The notes below the pieces were generated by a model. The model worked only from the letters and a program-made list of their open reading frames with translations. It searched no databases and had not been told where the DNA came from. Shown here piece after piece: positions 31,836-40,813 of a stretch of 64,000 nt of DNA; position 1 is the stretch's first letter; every line of letters starts with the position of its first letter. The translations under genes and the position numbers were made by a program. The stretch comes from RAM1 sp041905405. GTDB lineage: Bacteria; Pseudomonadota; Gammaproteobacteria; Burkholderiales; Burkholderiaceae_C. Location of the stretch: positions 1-64,000 of the forward strand of contig JAYRLC010000001.1 in assembly GCA_041905405.1 (NCBI GenBank), read 5' to 3'.

Positions 31836-33764
31836 ATGAAAAAGTCCATCGCCACGGTCTCGGTCAGCGGCATGTTGCCGCAGAAGCTTGCGGCCATCTC
31901 GGCGGCCCGCTTCGACGGCGTGGAAATTTTCGAGAACGACCTGCTGCAGTATTCCGGCACGCCGCGCGACGTGCGCCGCATGGCCGAAGACCTGGGTCTG
32001 AGCATCGACCTGTTCCAGCCTTTCCGTGATTTCGAGGGCGTGAACCCCGCGCAGCTGCAGCGCAACCTGGACCGGGCCGAGCGCAAGTTCGACCTGATGC
32101 AGGAGCTGGGCGCGCCGCTGATGCTCGTGTGCTCCAGCGTGCAGCCGGACACCTCACCGGACCGCGAACTGATCGCGGCGCAGTTGCGCGAGCTGGCCGA
32201 GCGGGCCGCGCGCCGGGGCCTGCGCATCGGCTACGAGGCGCTGGCCTGGGGCACGCAGACCCACCGGTTCGCGCAGGCCTGGGAGGCCGTACGGCTGGCG
32301 GACCACCCTCACCTGGGCCTGATCCTGGACAGCTTCCACACGCTGGTGCTCAAGGACGACTGGGCGCCCATTGCCGGCCTGCCGGGCGACCGCATCTTCT
32401 ACGTGCAACTGGCAGACGCGCCCTGGCTGCAGTTGGACCCGCTGTCGCACAGCCGGCACTACCGCTGCTTTCCGGGGCAGGGGGAGTTTCCGGTCGTGCC
32501 GTTCGTGGGTGCGGTGCTGGAGGCGGGCTACAACGGCCCGCTGTCGCTGGAGATCTTCAACGACGAATTCCGCGCATCGCCCGCGCGGCCCACGGCCGCC
32601 GACGCCATGCGTTCGCTGCAGTGGCTGGAAGAGCAGGTGCGCCACTTGCCGCAGCGCAAACCCGGCCCTGCCCAGGGCGTGCCGCACGGCCAGAGCCACC
32701 GCGCCGCGTTGCTGGACCCGCCGCCTGCGCCCCAGCTCACAGGCTGGTCGTTCATCGAATTCGCTGCCGACGCGGCCACGGCCCAGGCGCTGGGCGGCTT
32801 TCTGGCGGCCACGGGCTTCGAGCGCATCGGCCGCCACCGCTCCAAGGCCGTTGACCTGTACGGCCAGGGCGAGGTGCGCGTGGTGCTCAACCACGAGGAC
32901 GAATCCTTCGCGCGCTCGTACTTCGGCCTGCACGGCCCGTCGGTCTGCGCCGTGGCGCTGGGCACGCACGACGCGCCCGCCGCGCTCGCGCGGGCCGAGG
33001 CGTTTGGCTGCCAGCGGGCCGCTGGCCGCGTGGGCGCCAACGAGCTCACCATCCCGGCGGTGCAGGCGCCCGACGGCAGCCTGGTGTATTTCTTTGACAC
33101 CCATCGCGGCGGCGAGCACGGCTTCGAGGCAGACTTCATCGTGGACGAAGGGGCAGACCTTCGGGCGCAGGGGCCCATGGGTGCACAGGCGCGGGTCGAT
33201 CACGTGTCGCAGGTCGTGCCGACGGGCCATCTGGACACCTGGGTGCTGTTCTACCGTTCAGTGCTGGGACTGCTACCGCAACCGGGCGTGGTGCTCAACG
33301 ATCCCTACGGCGTGGTGCGCAGCCGCGCCGTGGAGTCCGCCGACAGGGCGGTGCGCTATTCGATGAACGTCACGGACCGGCAGAACACAGCGGCAGGCCG
33401 TTCGGTCAGCCGGTTTGGCGGCGCTGGCGTGCACCACATCGCCTTTCGCGTCGGTGACGTGCTGACCACGGCGAAAGCCTTGCGCGCGCGGGGTGCGTCC
33501 ATGCTTGCCATCCCGGACAACTACTACGATGACCTGCAGGCCCGCTTTGGCCTGGACGCTGCGATGCTCGATGAGCTGCGCCGCAATCACGTGCTGTACG
33601 ACCGCAACGCCGACGGTGAATTCCTGCACTGCTACACACAGCCGTTTGAAGACCGGTTCTTCTTCGAATTCATCGAGCGGCGGGGCGGCTATACCCAGTA
33701 CGGCGCGGCGAACGCGCCCGTGCGGCTGGCGGCGCTGGCACAGCAGCGCGAGCAGGGTCATTGA
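31836..33764 (+). CDS. quiC: 3-dehydroshikimate dehydratase fused to an HPPD-like domain (QuiC type)
   Basis: The 642-residue protein has two parts. Residues 1-285 form a sugar-phosphate-isomerase-like TIM barrel with metal-binding positions in ISAARFDGVEIFENDLLQ, GYEALAWGTQTHRF, LILDSFHTLVLKDD and YNGPLSLEIFNDEFR. This domain dehydrates 3-dehydroshikimate to protocatechuate. Residues 310-642 resemble 4-hydroxyphenylpyruvate dioxygenase (two VOC modules; ARVDHVSQVV, GAGVHHIAFRVGDVL, FFFEFIERRGGYTQYGAANA). The fusion is known in pseudomonads as QuiC1. The ATG at 31836 has CAGGAG upstream and homology begins there; a start at 31815 would add seven residues. It completes the quinate-to-protocatechuate route. 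Confidence 0.9.
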   Translation: MKKSIATVSVSGMLPQKLAAISAARFDGVEIFENDLLQYSGTPRDVRRMAEDLGLSIDLFQPFRDFEGVNPAQLQRNLDRAERKFDLMQELGAPLMLVCSSVQPDTSPDRELIAAQLRELAERAARRGLRIGYEALAWGTQTHRFAQAWEAVRLADHPHLGLILDSFHTLVLKDDWAPIAGLPGDRIFYVQLADAPWLQLDPLSHSRHYRCFPGQGEFPVVPFVGAVLEAGYNGPLSLEIFNDEFRASPARPTAADAMRSLQWLEEQVRHLPQRKPGPAQGVPHGQSHRAALLDPPPAPQLTGWSFIEFAADAATAQALGGFLAATGFERIGRHRSKAVDLYGQGEVRVVLNHEDESFARSYFGLHGPSVCAVALGTHDAPAALARAEAFGCQRAAGRVGANELTIPAVQAPDGSLVYFFDTHRGGEHGFEADFIVDEGADLRAQGPMGAQARVDHVSQVVPTGHLDTWVLFYRSVLGLLPQPGVVLNDPYGVVRSRAVESADRAVRYSMNVTDRQNTAAGRSVSRFGGAGVHHIAFRVGDVLTTAKALRARGASMLAIPDNYYDDLQARFGLDAAMLDELRRNHVLYDRNADGEFLHCYTQPFEDRFFFEFIERRGGYTQYGAANAPVRLAALAQQREQGH

Positions 33765-33808
33765 AAAGCCAATAGCATTGCCTTGTTGTTCATCCATCAA
33801 GGCATGCC

Positions 33809-34468
33809 ATGCCCACCCCACTGAAGATCGATTTCGTCTCCGACGTTTCCTGCCCCTGGTGCGCCATCGGCCTGTCCGCGCTGGAACAGGCGCTGGACCG
33901 TGTGAAGGGCGACGTGAAGGTAGAGATGCATTTCCAGCCGTTCGAGCTGAACCCGCAGATGGGCCCCGAAGGCCAGGACGTGGGCGAGCACCTGACGCAG
34001 AAATACGGCTCCACCCCCGCGCAGCAGGAACAGATCCGCGACACCATCCGCGAGCGTGGTGCGGCGGTGGGCTTTGCGTTTCGCCGCGAAGGACGCGGGC
34101 GCATCTGGAACACGTTCGACGCGCACCGCCTGCTGCACTGGGCGGGGCTTGAGGACGCGGGCAAACAGCACGCGCTGAAAAAGGCGCTGCTGGTCGCGCA
34201 CCATGGCCGGGGCGAAAGCCCGGCGTCGCACGACGTGCTGGTGGCGGCGGCCGAGAGCGCAGGGCTGGACCCGGTGCGCGCCCGCGCCGTGCTGGCCGGC
34301 AACGAATACGCCAACGACGTGAGGGCTCAGGAGCGCTTCTACACCGGCGCCGGCATCCATTCGGTGCCGGCCGTGATCTTCAACGACCGCCACCTCGTGT
34401 CCGGCGGGCAGCCCGTGGAAGTGTTCGAGCAGGCGATCCGCCAGATCGCCGCGGGCGCGGCCGGCTGA
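33809..34468 (+). CDS. FrnE-like DsbA-family oxidoreductase
   Basis: The 219-residue cytoplasmic protein starts with a thioredoxin-fold strand and active site KIDFVSDVSCPWCAIGL (CPWC), followed by the helical insertion and the second half ending GIHSVPAVIFNDRHLVSGGQ with its cis-Pro. This is the DsbA/FrnE branch, which includes polyketide-linked isomerases and stress-related oxidoreductases. There is no signal peptide, so it acts in the cytoplasm. It is followed by an alpha/beta hydrolase gene 11 bases later and probably shares a transcript with it. Confidence 0.88.
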   Translation: MPTPLKIDFVSDVSCPWCAIGLSALEQALDRVKGDVKVEMHFQPFELNPQMGPEGQDVGEHLTQKYGSTPAQQEQIRDTIRERGAAVGFAFRREGRGRIWNTFDAHRLLHWAGLEDAGKQHALKKALLVAHHGRGESPASHDVLVAAAESAGLDPVRARAVLAGNEYANDVRAQERFYTGAGIHSVPAVIFNDRHLVSGGQPVEVFEQAIRQIAAGAAG

Positions 34469-34479
34469 GCGGCCCGCCG

Positions 34480-35307
34480 ATGCAGCCGCAAGACATTGCC
34501 CGCCTGCGCGCGCAGGCCGAACGCATCACCACGCCGTGCGGCGACGGTGACCTGGTCTGGCATGCCTGGGGCAGCGGCCGGCCGCTGGTGCTGCTGCACG
34601 GCGGCAGCGGCAGCTGGACGCACTGGCTTGCCAACATCGATGCGCTGGCCGCCGCGGGCCGGCGCGTGATCGTTCCTGACCTGCCGGGCTTTGGCGATTC
34701 GGCCGCGCCGCCCGGTGGCTCGGATGCCGACGCGCTGCCCGCGCCGCTGGAGGCGGGCCTGCGGCAGATCCTGGGCGATGAGCCGGTGGATATGGCCGGC
34801 TTCTCGTTCGGCGGCCTGACGGCGGGCCTGTGGGCGGCGGCGCACCCGCGGCGCATGGCGCGGCTGGTGGTCATCGGCGCGCCGGGGCTGGGCCTGTGGG
34901 GCAAACGTCCGCTGGATCTGTCGCCGTGGCGCCACCTGCCGGATGAGTCTCAACGCGACGCGGTGCACCGCGCCAACCTGGCGGTGCTGATGCTGCACGA
35001 CCCGCAGGCCATCGACGACGCGGCGCTGGCGCTGCACAAGGCCAACGTGGTGCGCGACCGCATGAAAGGCCGCAGCCTGGCGCGCACCGACGCGCTGGCG
35101 CGCGCATTGCAGCGCACGGCCTGTCCCGTGTGGTCGATCTACGGCGAGCATGACGCGCTGTATACCGGCCGCATGGACGAAGTGCGTGCCGCGCTGGCGC
35201 CCGCGCACGATTTCCGGGGTCTGACCCTCATTCCCGCAGCGGGCCACTGGGTGCAGTATGAGCAGCCGGCTGCTTTCGACGCCGCGCTGCTGGCAGCGCT
35301 TGATTGA
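34480..35307 (+). CDS. Alpha/beta hydrolase, MhpC/meta-cleavage-hydrolase-like
   Basis: The 275-residue enzyme has the oxyanion region PLVLLHGGSGSWTHWLANID, nucleophile elbow DMAGFSFGGLTAGLWAA, the Asp in SIYGEHDALYTG and the His in IPAAGHWVQYEQP. The triad is complete. The layout resembles hydrolases of aromatic ring-cleavage products. An extradiol-dioxygenase-like gene follows within 20 bases, so a shared aromatic pathway is plausible but not established. Narrower substrate assignment is not possible from sequence. Confidence 0.82.
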   Translation: MQPQDIARLRAQAERITTPCGDGDLVWHAWGSGRPLVLLHGGSGSWTHWLANIDALAAAGRRVIVPDLPGFGDSAAPPGGSDADALPAPLEAGLRQILGDEPVDMAGFSFGGLTAGLWAAAHPRRMARLVVIGAPGLGLWGKRPLDLSPWRHLPDESQRDAVHRANLAVLMLHDPQAIDDAALALHKANVVRDRMKGRSLARTDALARALQRTACPVWSIYGEHDALYTGRMDEVRAALAPAHDFRGLTLIPAAGHWVQYEQPAAFDAALLAALD

Positions 35308-35324
35308 CGTTCACCCACCCGCAC

Positions 35325-36149
35325 ATGCCTTTCATGACCTCGTCCACCTTGCCCGCACTCTTCATCTCGCACGGCGCGCCGCTGTTTGCTGTGGAACCCG
35401 GCGAAACCGGTCCCGCTCTCACGCGCTTTGGCGCCACGCTGCAGGCGCAGGGCCTGCGCGGCGTGGTCATCATGTCGCCGCACTGGATGGCGCGCGCGCC
35501 GGCCGTCATGACCAACCCGCAGCCGGACACATGGCACGACTTCGGCGGCTTTCCGCCGGCGCTGTACCAGCTCCAATACCCCGCGCCAGGCAGCGCGGCG
35601 CTGGGCGAAGAAGTGATCGGCCGGCTGGCGCAGGCCGGCATCGAAGCGCGCGCCGACGCGCAACGCCCCATGGACCACGGCGCCTGGGTTCCGCTCATGC
35701 ACCTGCTGCCCGCGGCCGACGTGCCGGTGGTGCAGGTCGCATTGCCGCTGGGCTATGGCCCTGCGCAGGTGTACGCCATGGGTCAGGCGCTGGCCGGCCT
35801 GCGCGAACAGGGCGTGCTGGTCGTGGGCTCGGGCAGCATGACGCACAACCTGGCGGAGTTCTTTGGCGGCGCGCGCGAGCCCGCGCCGTACGTGGTGGAG
35901 TTCAGTCGCTGGATCGAAAGCGCGATCCAGCACGGCAGCCTGAAGGCGCTGCTGGACTACCGCACGGAAGCGCCACATGCGCAGCGCGCCCATCCGACCG
36001 ATGACCACTTCCTGCCGCTGTTCTTTGCGCTGGGCGCGGGCGGATTTGGCCAGGACGGCCAGGCGCCGGTCAAGGCCGACTACCTGAGCCGCGAGGTCAT
36101 GTACAGCATGCTGGCCATGGACAGCTTTGCGGTGCGCGAGGCGGCATAA
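35325..36149 (+). CDS. LigB-type ring-opening dioxygenase (DODA/YgiD family)
   Basis: The 274-residue protein belongs to the class III extradiol dioxygenase superfamily with 4,5-DOPA dioxygenase and YgiD. Metal-binding histidines are in LPALFISHGAPLF and VVIMSPHWMARAPA; further conserved residues are in PMDHGAWVPLMHLLPAADVP, LVVGSGSMTHNLAEFF and AHPTDDHFLPLFFALGAG. It probably cleaves a catechol-type ring. Several starts are possible (TTG 35304, ATG 35325, ATG 35334), and the ATG at 35325 is a compromise. It converges on gcvP with 21 bases between. Confidence 0.86.
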   Translation: MPFMTSSTLPALFISHGAPLFAVEPGETGPALTRFGATLQAQGLRGVVIMSPHWMARAPAVMTNPQPDTWHDFGGFPPALYQLQYPAPGSAALGEEVIGRLAQAGIEARADAQRPMDHGAWVPLMHLLPAADVPVVQVALPLGYGPAQVYAMGQALAGLREQGVLVVGSGSMTHNLAEFFGGAREPAPYVVEFSRWIESAIQHGSLKALLDYRTEAPHAQRAHPTDDHFLPLFFALGAGGFGQDGQAPVKADYLSREVMYSMLAMDSFAVREAA

Positions 36150-36170
36150 ACCGCCGCGCAGCCCAAGCGC

Positions 36171-39095
36171 CTATTCGTAGGCCTCGACCGGCACGCAGCT
36201 GCAGAACAGGTTGCGGTCGCCGTACACGTTGTCCAGCCGGCCCACGGGCGACCAGTACTTGGCGTGCTGCTTGTCCGACAGCGTGGCAGCAGCCTGCTGG
36301 CGCGTGTAGGGCCGGGTCCAGGCCTCGCCCATGAGCGACTGCGCCGTGTGCGGCGCGTTCTTCAGCGGGTTGTCGTCCTGCGGCCATTCGCCCTTTTCCA
36401 CGCGGCGGATTTCATCGCGGATGGCGATCATCGCGTCGATGAAGCGGTCGATCTCGGCCCGCGTCTCGCTTTCGGTCGGCTCGACCATCAGCGTGCCCGC
36501 GACGGGGAAGCTCAGCGTCGGCGCGTGGAAGCCGTAGTCGATCAGGCGCTTGGCCACGTCCTCGGCCGTCACGCCGCTGGCGTCCTTGAGCGAGCGCAGG
36601 TCCAGGATGCATTCGTGCGCCACATGCCCGTTCGCGCTGGCGTACAGCGTGGGGTAGTGGTCGGCCAGCCGGGCGCTGATGTAGTTGGCGCTCAGGATGG
36701 CCGTCTCGGTCGCCTGCTGCAGGCCCTCGGCGCCCATCATGCGGCAGTACATCCAGCTGATCGGCAGCACGGCCGCATTGCCCAGCGGCGCCGCTGATAC
36801 GGCCCCCACGCGGTGCGGATTCTCGTTGCCGTCCACGCCACAGACACCCGGCGCGTCGGCGCCCCGTCCGTGGCCAGGCAGGAAAGGCACCAGGTCCGCC
36901 ACCACGCACACCGGCCCCACGCCGGGGCCGCCACCGCCGTGCGGGATGCAGAACGTCTTGTGCAGGTTCAGGTGGCTCACGTCGCCGCCAAATTCGCCCG
37001 GCGCGGCCACGCCCACCAGCGCGTTCATGTTGGCGCCGTCCACATACACGCGCCCGCCGTGCTGGTGCACCAGTGCGCACAGGTCCTTGACCTGGGTTTC
37101 GAACACACCGTGCGTGCTGGGGTAGGTGATCATCACGCAGGCCAGGTTGGCGCTGTGCTTTTCGCACTGGGCCTTCAGGTCGGCCAGGTCGACGTTGCCG
37201 TTCTCGTCGCACTTGGTCACCACCACCTGCATGCCCACCATCTGCGCGCTGGCCGGGTTGGTGCCGTGCGCCGACGACGGGATCAGGCAGATGTTGCGGT
37301 GGGCCTGGCCCTTGCTCGCGTGATAGGCCTTGATCGCGAGCAGGCCGGCATATTCACCCTGCGAGCCGGCATTGGGCTGCAGGCTGATGCCCGCGTAGCC
37401 CGTGGCCTGGCACAGCCAGTCGCGCAGCTGCGCGTCCAGCTCGGCATAGCCCTGCTGCTGGTCCAGCGGCGCGAACGGGTGGATGTTGGCGAACTCCGGC
37501 CAGGTAATGGGGATCATCTCGCTGGTGGCGTTGAGCTTCATGGTGCAACTGCCCAGCGGGATCATGCTGCGGTCCAGCGCCAGGTCCTTATCGGACAGCG
37601 CGCGGATGTAGCGCAGCATGCCGGTCTCGGAATGGTGGGTGTTGAACACCGGGTGCGTCAGGTAGGCGCTGGTGCGGCGCAGCGCCTCGGGGATCATGGG
37701 CTCGATGCCCTTTTCGAATGCGGCGAACGAGGGCAGGGCCTGGCCGTCCCTGGCGAAGACTTTCCACAGCAGTTCGACATCGGCGCGCGTTGTGGTCTCG
37801 TCCAGCGACAGCGTGATGTACTCGCCGAAGTAGCGGCGCAGGTTGGCGCCCAGCGACAAGGCCTTGTCCATGAAGCCCTGCGTCGCCGCGCCGGTGTGCA
37901 GCGCCAGCGTGTCGAACGCGCTGTCCTGCTTGGGCGCGTGGCCCAGCTCGGACAGGCCGCGCGCCAGGATGGCCGTGTAGCTCGCCACACGCTGGGCGAT
38001 GCGCTTCAGGCCCTGCGGCCCGTGGTACACGGCATACATGCTGGCAACGACGGCCGGCAGCACCTGCGCCGTGCAGATGTTGGACGTGGCCTTTTCGCGG
38101 CGTATGTGCTGCTCGCGCGTCTGCAGCGCCAGGCGGTACGCCGGGTTGCCGTGGCTGTCCACGCTGACGCCGACCAGCCGGCCGGGCAGCGACCGCTTGT
38201 ACTCGTCGCGGCAGGCCATGTACGCTGCATGCGGCCCACCCGCGCCCATGGGCATGCCGAAACGCTGGGTCGTGCCCACCACGATGTCGGCGCCCCATTC
38301 ACCGGGCGGCACCAGCAGCGTGAGCGCCAGCAGGTCGGCGCAGACGATCAGCGCGGCCTGCTTGCCGTGCACGCGGTCAGCATCGGCGCGCAGGTCGTCG
38401 ATGCGGCCGCTGCTGCTGGGGTAGCCCGCCACCACGGCGAAATAGTCGCCGTCCAGCAGCGTGTTCCACTCAGGCCCCGAATTGGCCAGCGCCACTTCGA
38501 TCCCCAGCGGTGCGGCGCGGGTCTGGATGACCTCGATCACCTGCGCATGGCAGTCGCCGGCCACGACGATGCGGTTGCTCTTGCTGCGCACGCTGCGTTT
38601 GGCCAGGGTCATCGCCTCGGCGGCGGAGGTGGCCTCGTCCAGCATGGACGCGTTGGCGATAGGCATGCCCGTCAGATCGCAGACCATGGTCTGGAAGTTG
38701 ACCAGCGCCTCCATGCGGCCCTGCGAAATCTCGGCCTGGTAGGGCGTGTACGCGGTGTACCAGGCCGGGTTCTCCAGGATGTTGCGCAGGATCACGCCCG
38801 GCGTGTGCGTGCCGTAGTAGCCCTGTCCGATGAAGCTCTTGAGCACCTTGTTCTTGCCGGCCATGGCGCGCAGCTCGGCCAGCGCGGCGGCTTCGGTCAC
38901 CGGCGCGGGCAGCTTCATGGCGCTGCTGCGCGCGATGCTGCGCGGCACGATGCTGTCGATCAGCGCGCGGCGCGACGCCTCGCCGATCACCGACAGCATG
39001 TGGGCCTCGTCGGCCTCATCGATGCCGATGTGGCGCGGAATGAATTCGGTGGGGTTCTCGAGCTCGCCCAGCGGGCGCGCGGACTGCATCAGCAT
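36171..39095 (-). CDS. gcvP: Glycine dehydrogenase (decarboxylating), P-protein of the glycine cleavage system
   Basis: This PLP enzyme decarboxylates glycine and passes the aminomethyl group to lipoyl-GcvH. At 974 residues it is the full-length single-chain form. Recognisable parts are FIPRHIGIDEADEAHMLSVI at the start, YQAEISQGRMEALVNFQTM, TQRFGMPMGAGGPHAAYMAC, LGSCTMKLNATSEMIPITWP and the PLP lysine region DVSHLNLHKTFCIPHGGGGP. The start at 39095 (MLMQSARPLGELE) is chosen because upstream in-frame codons come from an intergenic repeat. It is the third gene of the gcvT-gcvH-gcvP group, under the glycine riboswitch upstream of gcvT. Confidence 0.97.
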   Translation of the reverse strand: MLMQSARPLGELENPTEFIPRHIGIDEADEAHMLSVIGEASRRALIDSIVPRSIARSSAMKLPAPVTEAAALAELRAMAGKNKVLKSFIGQGYYGTHTPGVILRNILENPAWYTAYTPYQAEISQGRMEALVNFQTMVCDLTGMPIANASMLDEATSAAEAMTLAKRSVRSKSNRIVVAGDCHAQVIEVIQTRAAPLGIEVALANSGPEWNTLLDGDYFAVVAGYPSSSGRIDDLRADADRVHGKQAALIVCADLLALTLLVPPGEWGADIVVGTTQRFGMPMGAGGPHAAYMACRDEYKRSLPGRLVGVSVDSHGNPAYRLALQTREQHIRREKATSNICTAQVLPAVVASMYAVYHGPQGLKRIAQRVASYTAILARGLSELGHAPKQDSAFDTLALHTGAATQGFMDKALSLGANLRRYFGEYITLSLDETTTRADVELLWKVFARDGQALPSFAAFEKGIEPMIPEALRRTSAYLTHPVFNTHHSETGMLRYIRALSDKDLALDRSMIPLGSCTMKLNATSEMIPITWPEFANIHPFAPLDQQQGYAELDAQLRDWLCQATGYAGISLQPNAGSQGEYAGLLAIKAYHASKGQAHRNICLIPSSAHGTNPASAQMVGMQVVVTKCDENGNVDLADLKAQCEKHSANLACVMITYPSTHGVFETQVKDLCALVHQHGGRVYVDGANMNALVGVAAPGEFGGDVSHLNLHKTFCIPHGGGGPGVGPVCVVADLVPFLPGHGRGADAPGVCGVDGNENPHRVGAVSAAPLGNAAVLPISWMYCRMMGAEGLQQATETAILSANYISARLADHYPTLYASANGHVAHECILDLRSLKDASGVTAEDVAKRLIDYGFHAPTLSFPVAGTLMVEPTESETRAEIDRFIDAMIAIRDEIRRVEKGEWPQDDNPLKNAPHTAQSLMGEAWTRPYTRQQAAATLSDKQHAKYWSPVGRLDNVYGDRNLFCSCVPVEAYE

Positions 39096-39113
39096 TGCGG
39101 GACTCCGGTTTCT

Positions 39114-39190
39114 GTCATTGCGGGCTCGACCCGCAATCCATGCGGTGCCGTGACTCGCCTCCATGGATCCCGGGTCAAGCCCGGGATGAC
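39114..39190. repeat. Palindromic intergenic repeat between gcvH and gcvP
   Basis: GTCATTGCGGGCTCGACCCG (from 39114) and its imperfect complement ending CGGGTCAAGCCCGGGATGAC (to 39190) form arms of 29 bases with several mismatches. Each arm is itself a small palindrome (CCCGGGTCAAGCCCGGG). The 'GTCAT-CCCGGGCTTGACCCGGGA-TCCATG' type occurs as a dispersed repeat in many proteobacteria, from memory. It is read into one frame upstream of gcvP but is not coding. Confidence 0.7.
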
Positions 39191-39194
39191 AACA

Positions 39195-39569
39195 TTAGCT
39201 GTTGGCGGAAAACTTCTGATAGTCGGGCTCGTCCATCAGCACGTCGAACTCGGCCATGTCCTTGATCAGGATCTTGAAGAACCAGCCCTGGCCCAGCGGG
39301 TCGCTGTTGGCCAGCGACGGGTCGGCGCGCAGGGCCTCGTTGACCTCGGTGACTTCCCCCGCTATCGGCATGTAGACGTCGGCGGCTGCCTTCACAGACT
39401 CCACCACACCCGCGACCTCACCCTTGGCATAGGTGCGGCCCACCTCGGGCAGGTCCACGAACACCACGTCGCCTAAAGCGTCCTGCGCATGCAGCGTGAT
39501 GCCGACGACGGCGGCTTCGTGGTCCTCGAGCTGGACCCATTCATGTTCCTGCGTGTACTTCATGGTCAT
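39195..39569 (-). CDS. gcvH: Glycine cleavage system H protein
   Basis: The 124-residue lipoyl carrier shuttles the aminomethyl group between GcvP, GcvT and the dihydrolipoamide dehydrogenase. It has the lipoylation lysine in GVVESVKAAADVYMPIAGEV, the N-terminal YTQEHEWVQLE, ALGDVVFVDLPEVGRTYAKG and the C-terminal LGQGWFFKILIKDMAEFDVL. Start at MTMKYTQEHEW with AGGAG upstream. It lies 32 bases after gcvT in the same direction, and is separated from gcvP by the palindromic repeat at 39114-39190. Confidence 0.97.
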   Translation of the reverse strand: MTMKYTQEHEWVQLEDHEAAVVGITLHAQDALGDVVFVDLPEVGRTYAKGEVAGVVESVKAAADVYMPIAGEVTEVNEALRADPSLANSDPLGQGWFFKILIKDMAEFDVLMDEPDYQKFSANS

Positions 39570-39601
39570 GTTGCTTCTCCTAAATCGGGGTCAGATCCCG
39601 G

Positions 39602-40744
39602 TTAATTTCCGCGGTGATAGCGGTTGGGCGTGAACGGCATGGCGGCGACCTCCATCGGCACGGCCTTGCCGCGCACGATGGCATTCACCCGCGTGCCAAT
39701 GGCAGCATATTCGGTGCCCACATAGCCCATGGCCACGGGCTTGTCGACCGTGGGGCCCAGCAGGCCACTGGTGACTTCGCCAATGCGGTTGCCCGCGGTG
39801 TTCTGCAGCTCGGTGTGCTCGCGCACGGGCACGCGCTCCAGCGCGACCAGGCCCACGCGCTTGCGCACCAGACCGTCGCCGGCCAGCTGGGTCAGGATGC
39901 GGTCCGCGCCCGGGAAGCCTCCCGCCCGCTCGCCACCGGCGCGGCGCACCTTCTGGATGGCCCAGGTCAGCGCGGCCTCCACCGGGGTGGTGGTGGTGTC
40001 GATGTCGTTGCCGTACAGGCACAGGCCTGCTTCCAGCCGAAGCGAATTGCGCGCGCCCAGGCCGACGGGCTTGACCTCGGGCTGCGCGAGCAATGCCCGG
40101 GCAAACGGCTCGGCATGCGTGGCGGGGATGGAGATTTCAAACCCGTCCTCGCCCGTGTAGCCGCTGCGCGTGATGAACAGGTCGGCGCCTTCCCAGATGT
40201 AGTGGCCGCCCGTCATGAACACAAGCTTGTCCAGCCCCGTGAGCAGCCGCGACAGCGCGGTGACGGCCTGCGGCCCCTGCAGCGCCAGCAATGCCTGGTC
40301 AGGCATGGGCAGCACGGCGCAGCGCGCGCCAATCCGTTCCTGGATGTGGGCGATGTCGCCGACCTTGCAGGCGCCGTTGACGATCACGAAAAGGTCCGCG
40401 CCGCGGTTGACGAACATCAGGTCGTCGATGATGGTGCCCTGGTCGGTCAGCAGCAGGCCGTAGCGCTGCTTGCCTTCGGCCAGACCGATCACGTCCACGG
40501 GCATCAGCGTTTCGAACGCGGCGGCGGCGCCGTCGCCCACCAGCCGCAGCTGGCCCATGTGCGAGACGTCGAACAGGCCGGCCGCGTTGCGCGTGTGGTG
40601 GTGTTCGGCCATCAGGCCCATGGGGTACTGCACCGGCATGGAATAGCCGGCGAACGGCACCATGCGGGCGCCCAGTTCGACATGCAGCGCGTTCAGCGGG
40701 GTGGTGAGCAGGGGACTGTGCTGGGGTGCGGCAGGAGCGGACAC
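39602..40744 (-). CDS. gcvT: Aminomethyltransferase, T-protein of the glycine cleavage system
   Basis: The enzyme transfers the methylene group from GcvH to tetrahydrofolate and releases ammonia. Motifs are LNALHVELGARMVPFAGYSM, AGLFDVSHMGQLRL, the folate-site region RSGYTGEDGFEISI, LGARNSLRLEAGLCLYGNDI and the C-terminal FTPNRYHRGN. The GTG at 40744 is chosen because GGAG lies about 6 bases upstream and the sequence then begins MSAPAAPQHSPLLTTPLNAL. An ATG at 40768 would add eight residues. The gene starts about 70 bases after a tandem glycine riboswitch and heads the operon. Confidence 0.95.
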   Translation of the reverse strand: MSAPAAPQHSPLLTTPLNALHVELGARMVPFAGYSMPVQYPMGLMAEHHHTRNAAGLFDVSHMGQLRLVGDGAAAAFETLMPVDVIGLAEGKQRYGLLLTDQGTIIDDLMFVNRGADLFVIVNGACKVGDIAHIQERIGARCAVLPMPDQALLALQGPQAVTALSRLLTGLDKLVFMTGGHYIWEGADLFITRSGYTGEDGFEISIPATHAEPFARALLAQPEVKPVGLGARNSLRLEAGLCLYGNDIDTTTTPVEAALTWAIQKVRRAGGERAGGFPGADRILTQLAGDGLVRKRVGLVALERVPVREHTELQNTAGNRIGEVTSGLLGPTVDKPVAMGYVGTEYAAIGTRVNAIVRGKAVPMEVAAMPFTPNRYHRGN

Positions 40745-40813
40745 GTGATCTCCGGGACAGGCGTTCAAACCACGACATTACCCGGGAAAGGCAACGCCAT
40801 GGGGCTGTCCCTG

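Noticed and set aside
39096..39164. A 23-residue N-terminal extension of gcvP
   Set aside because: The codons come from the palindromic repeat; homology to P-protein begins at MLMQSARPLGE or later.
36813..39476. An 887-residue open frame on the plus strand
   Set aside because: It is the antisense shadow of gcvP; its His/Arg/Ala/Gln-rich composition is typical of such GC-rich shadows.
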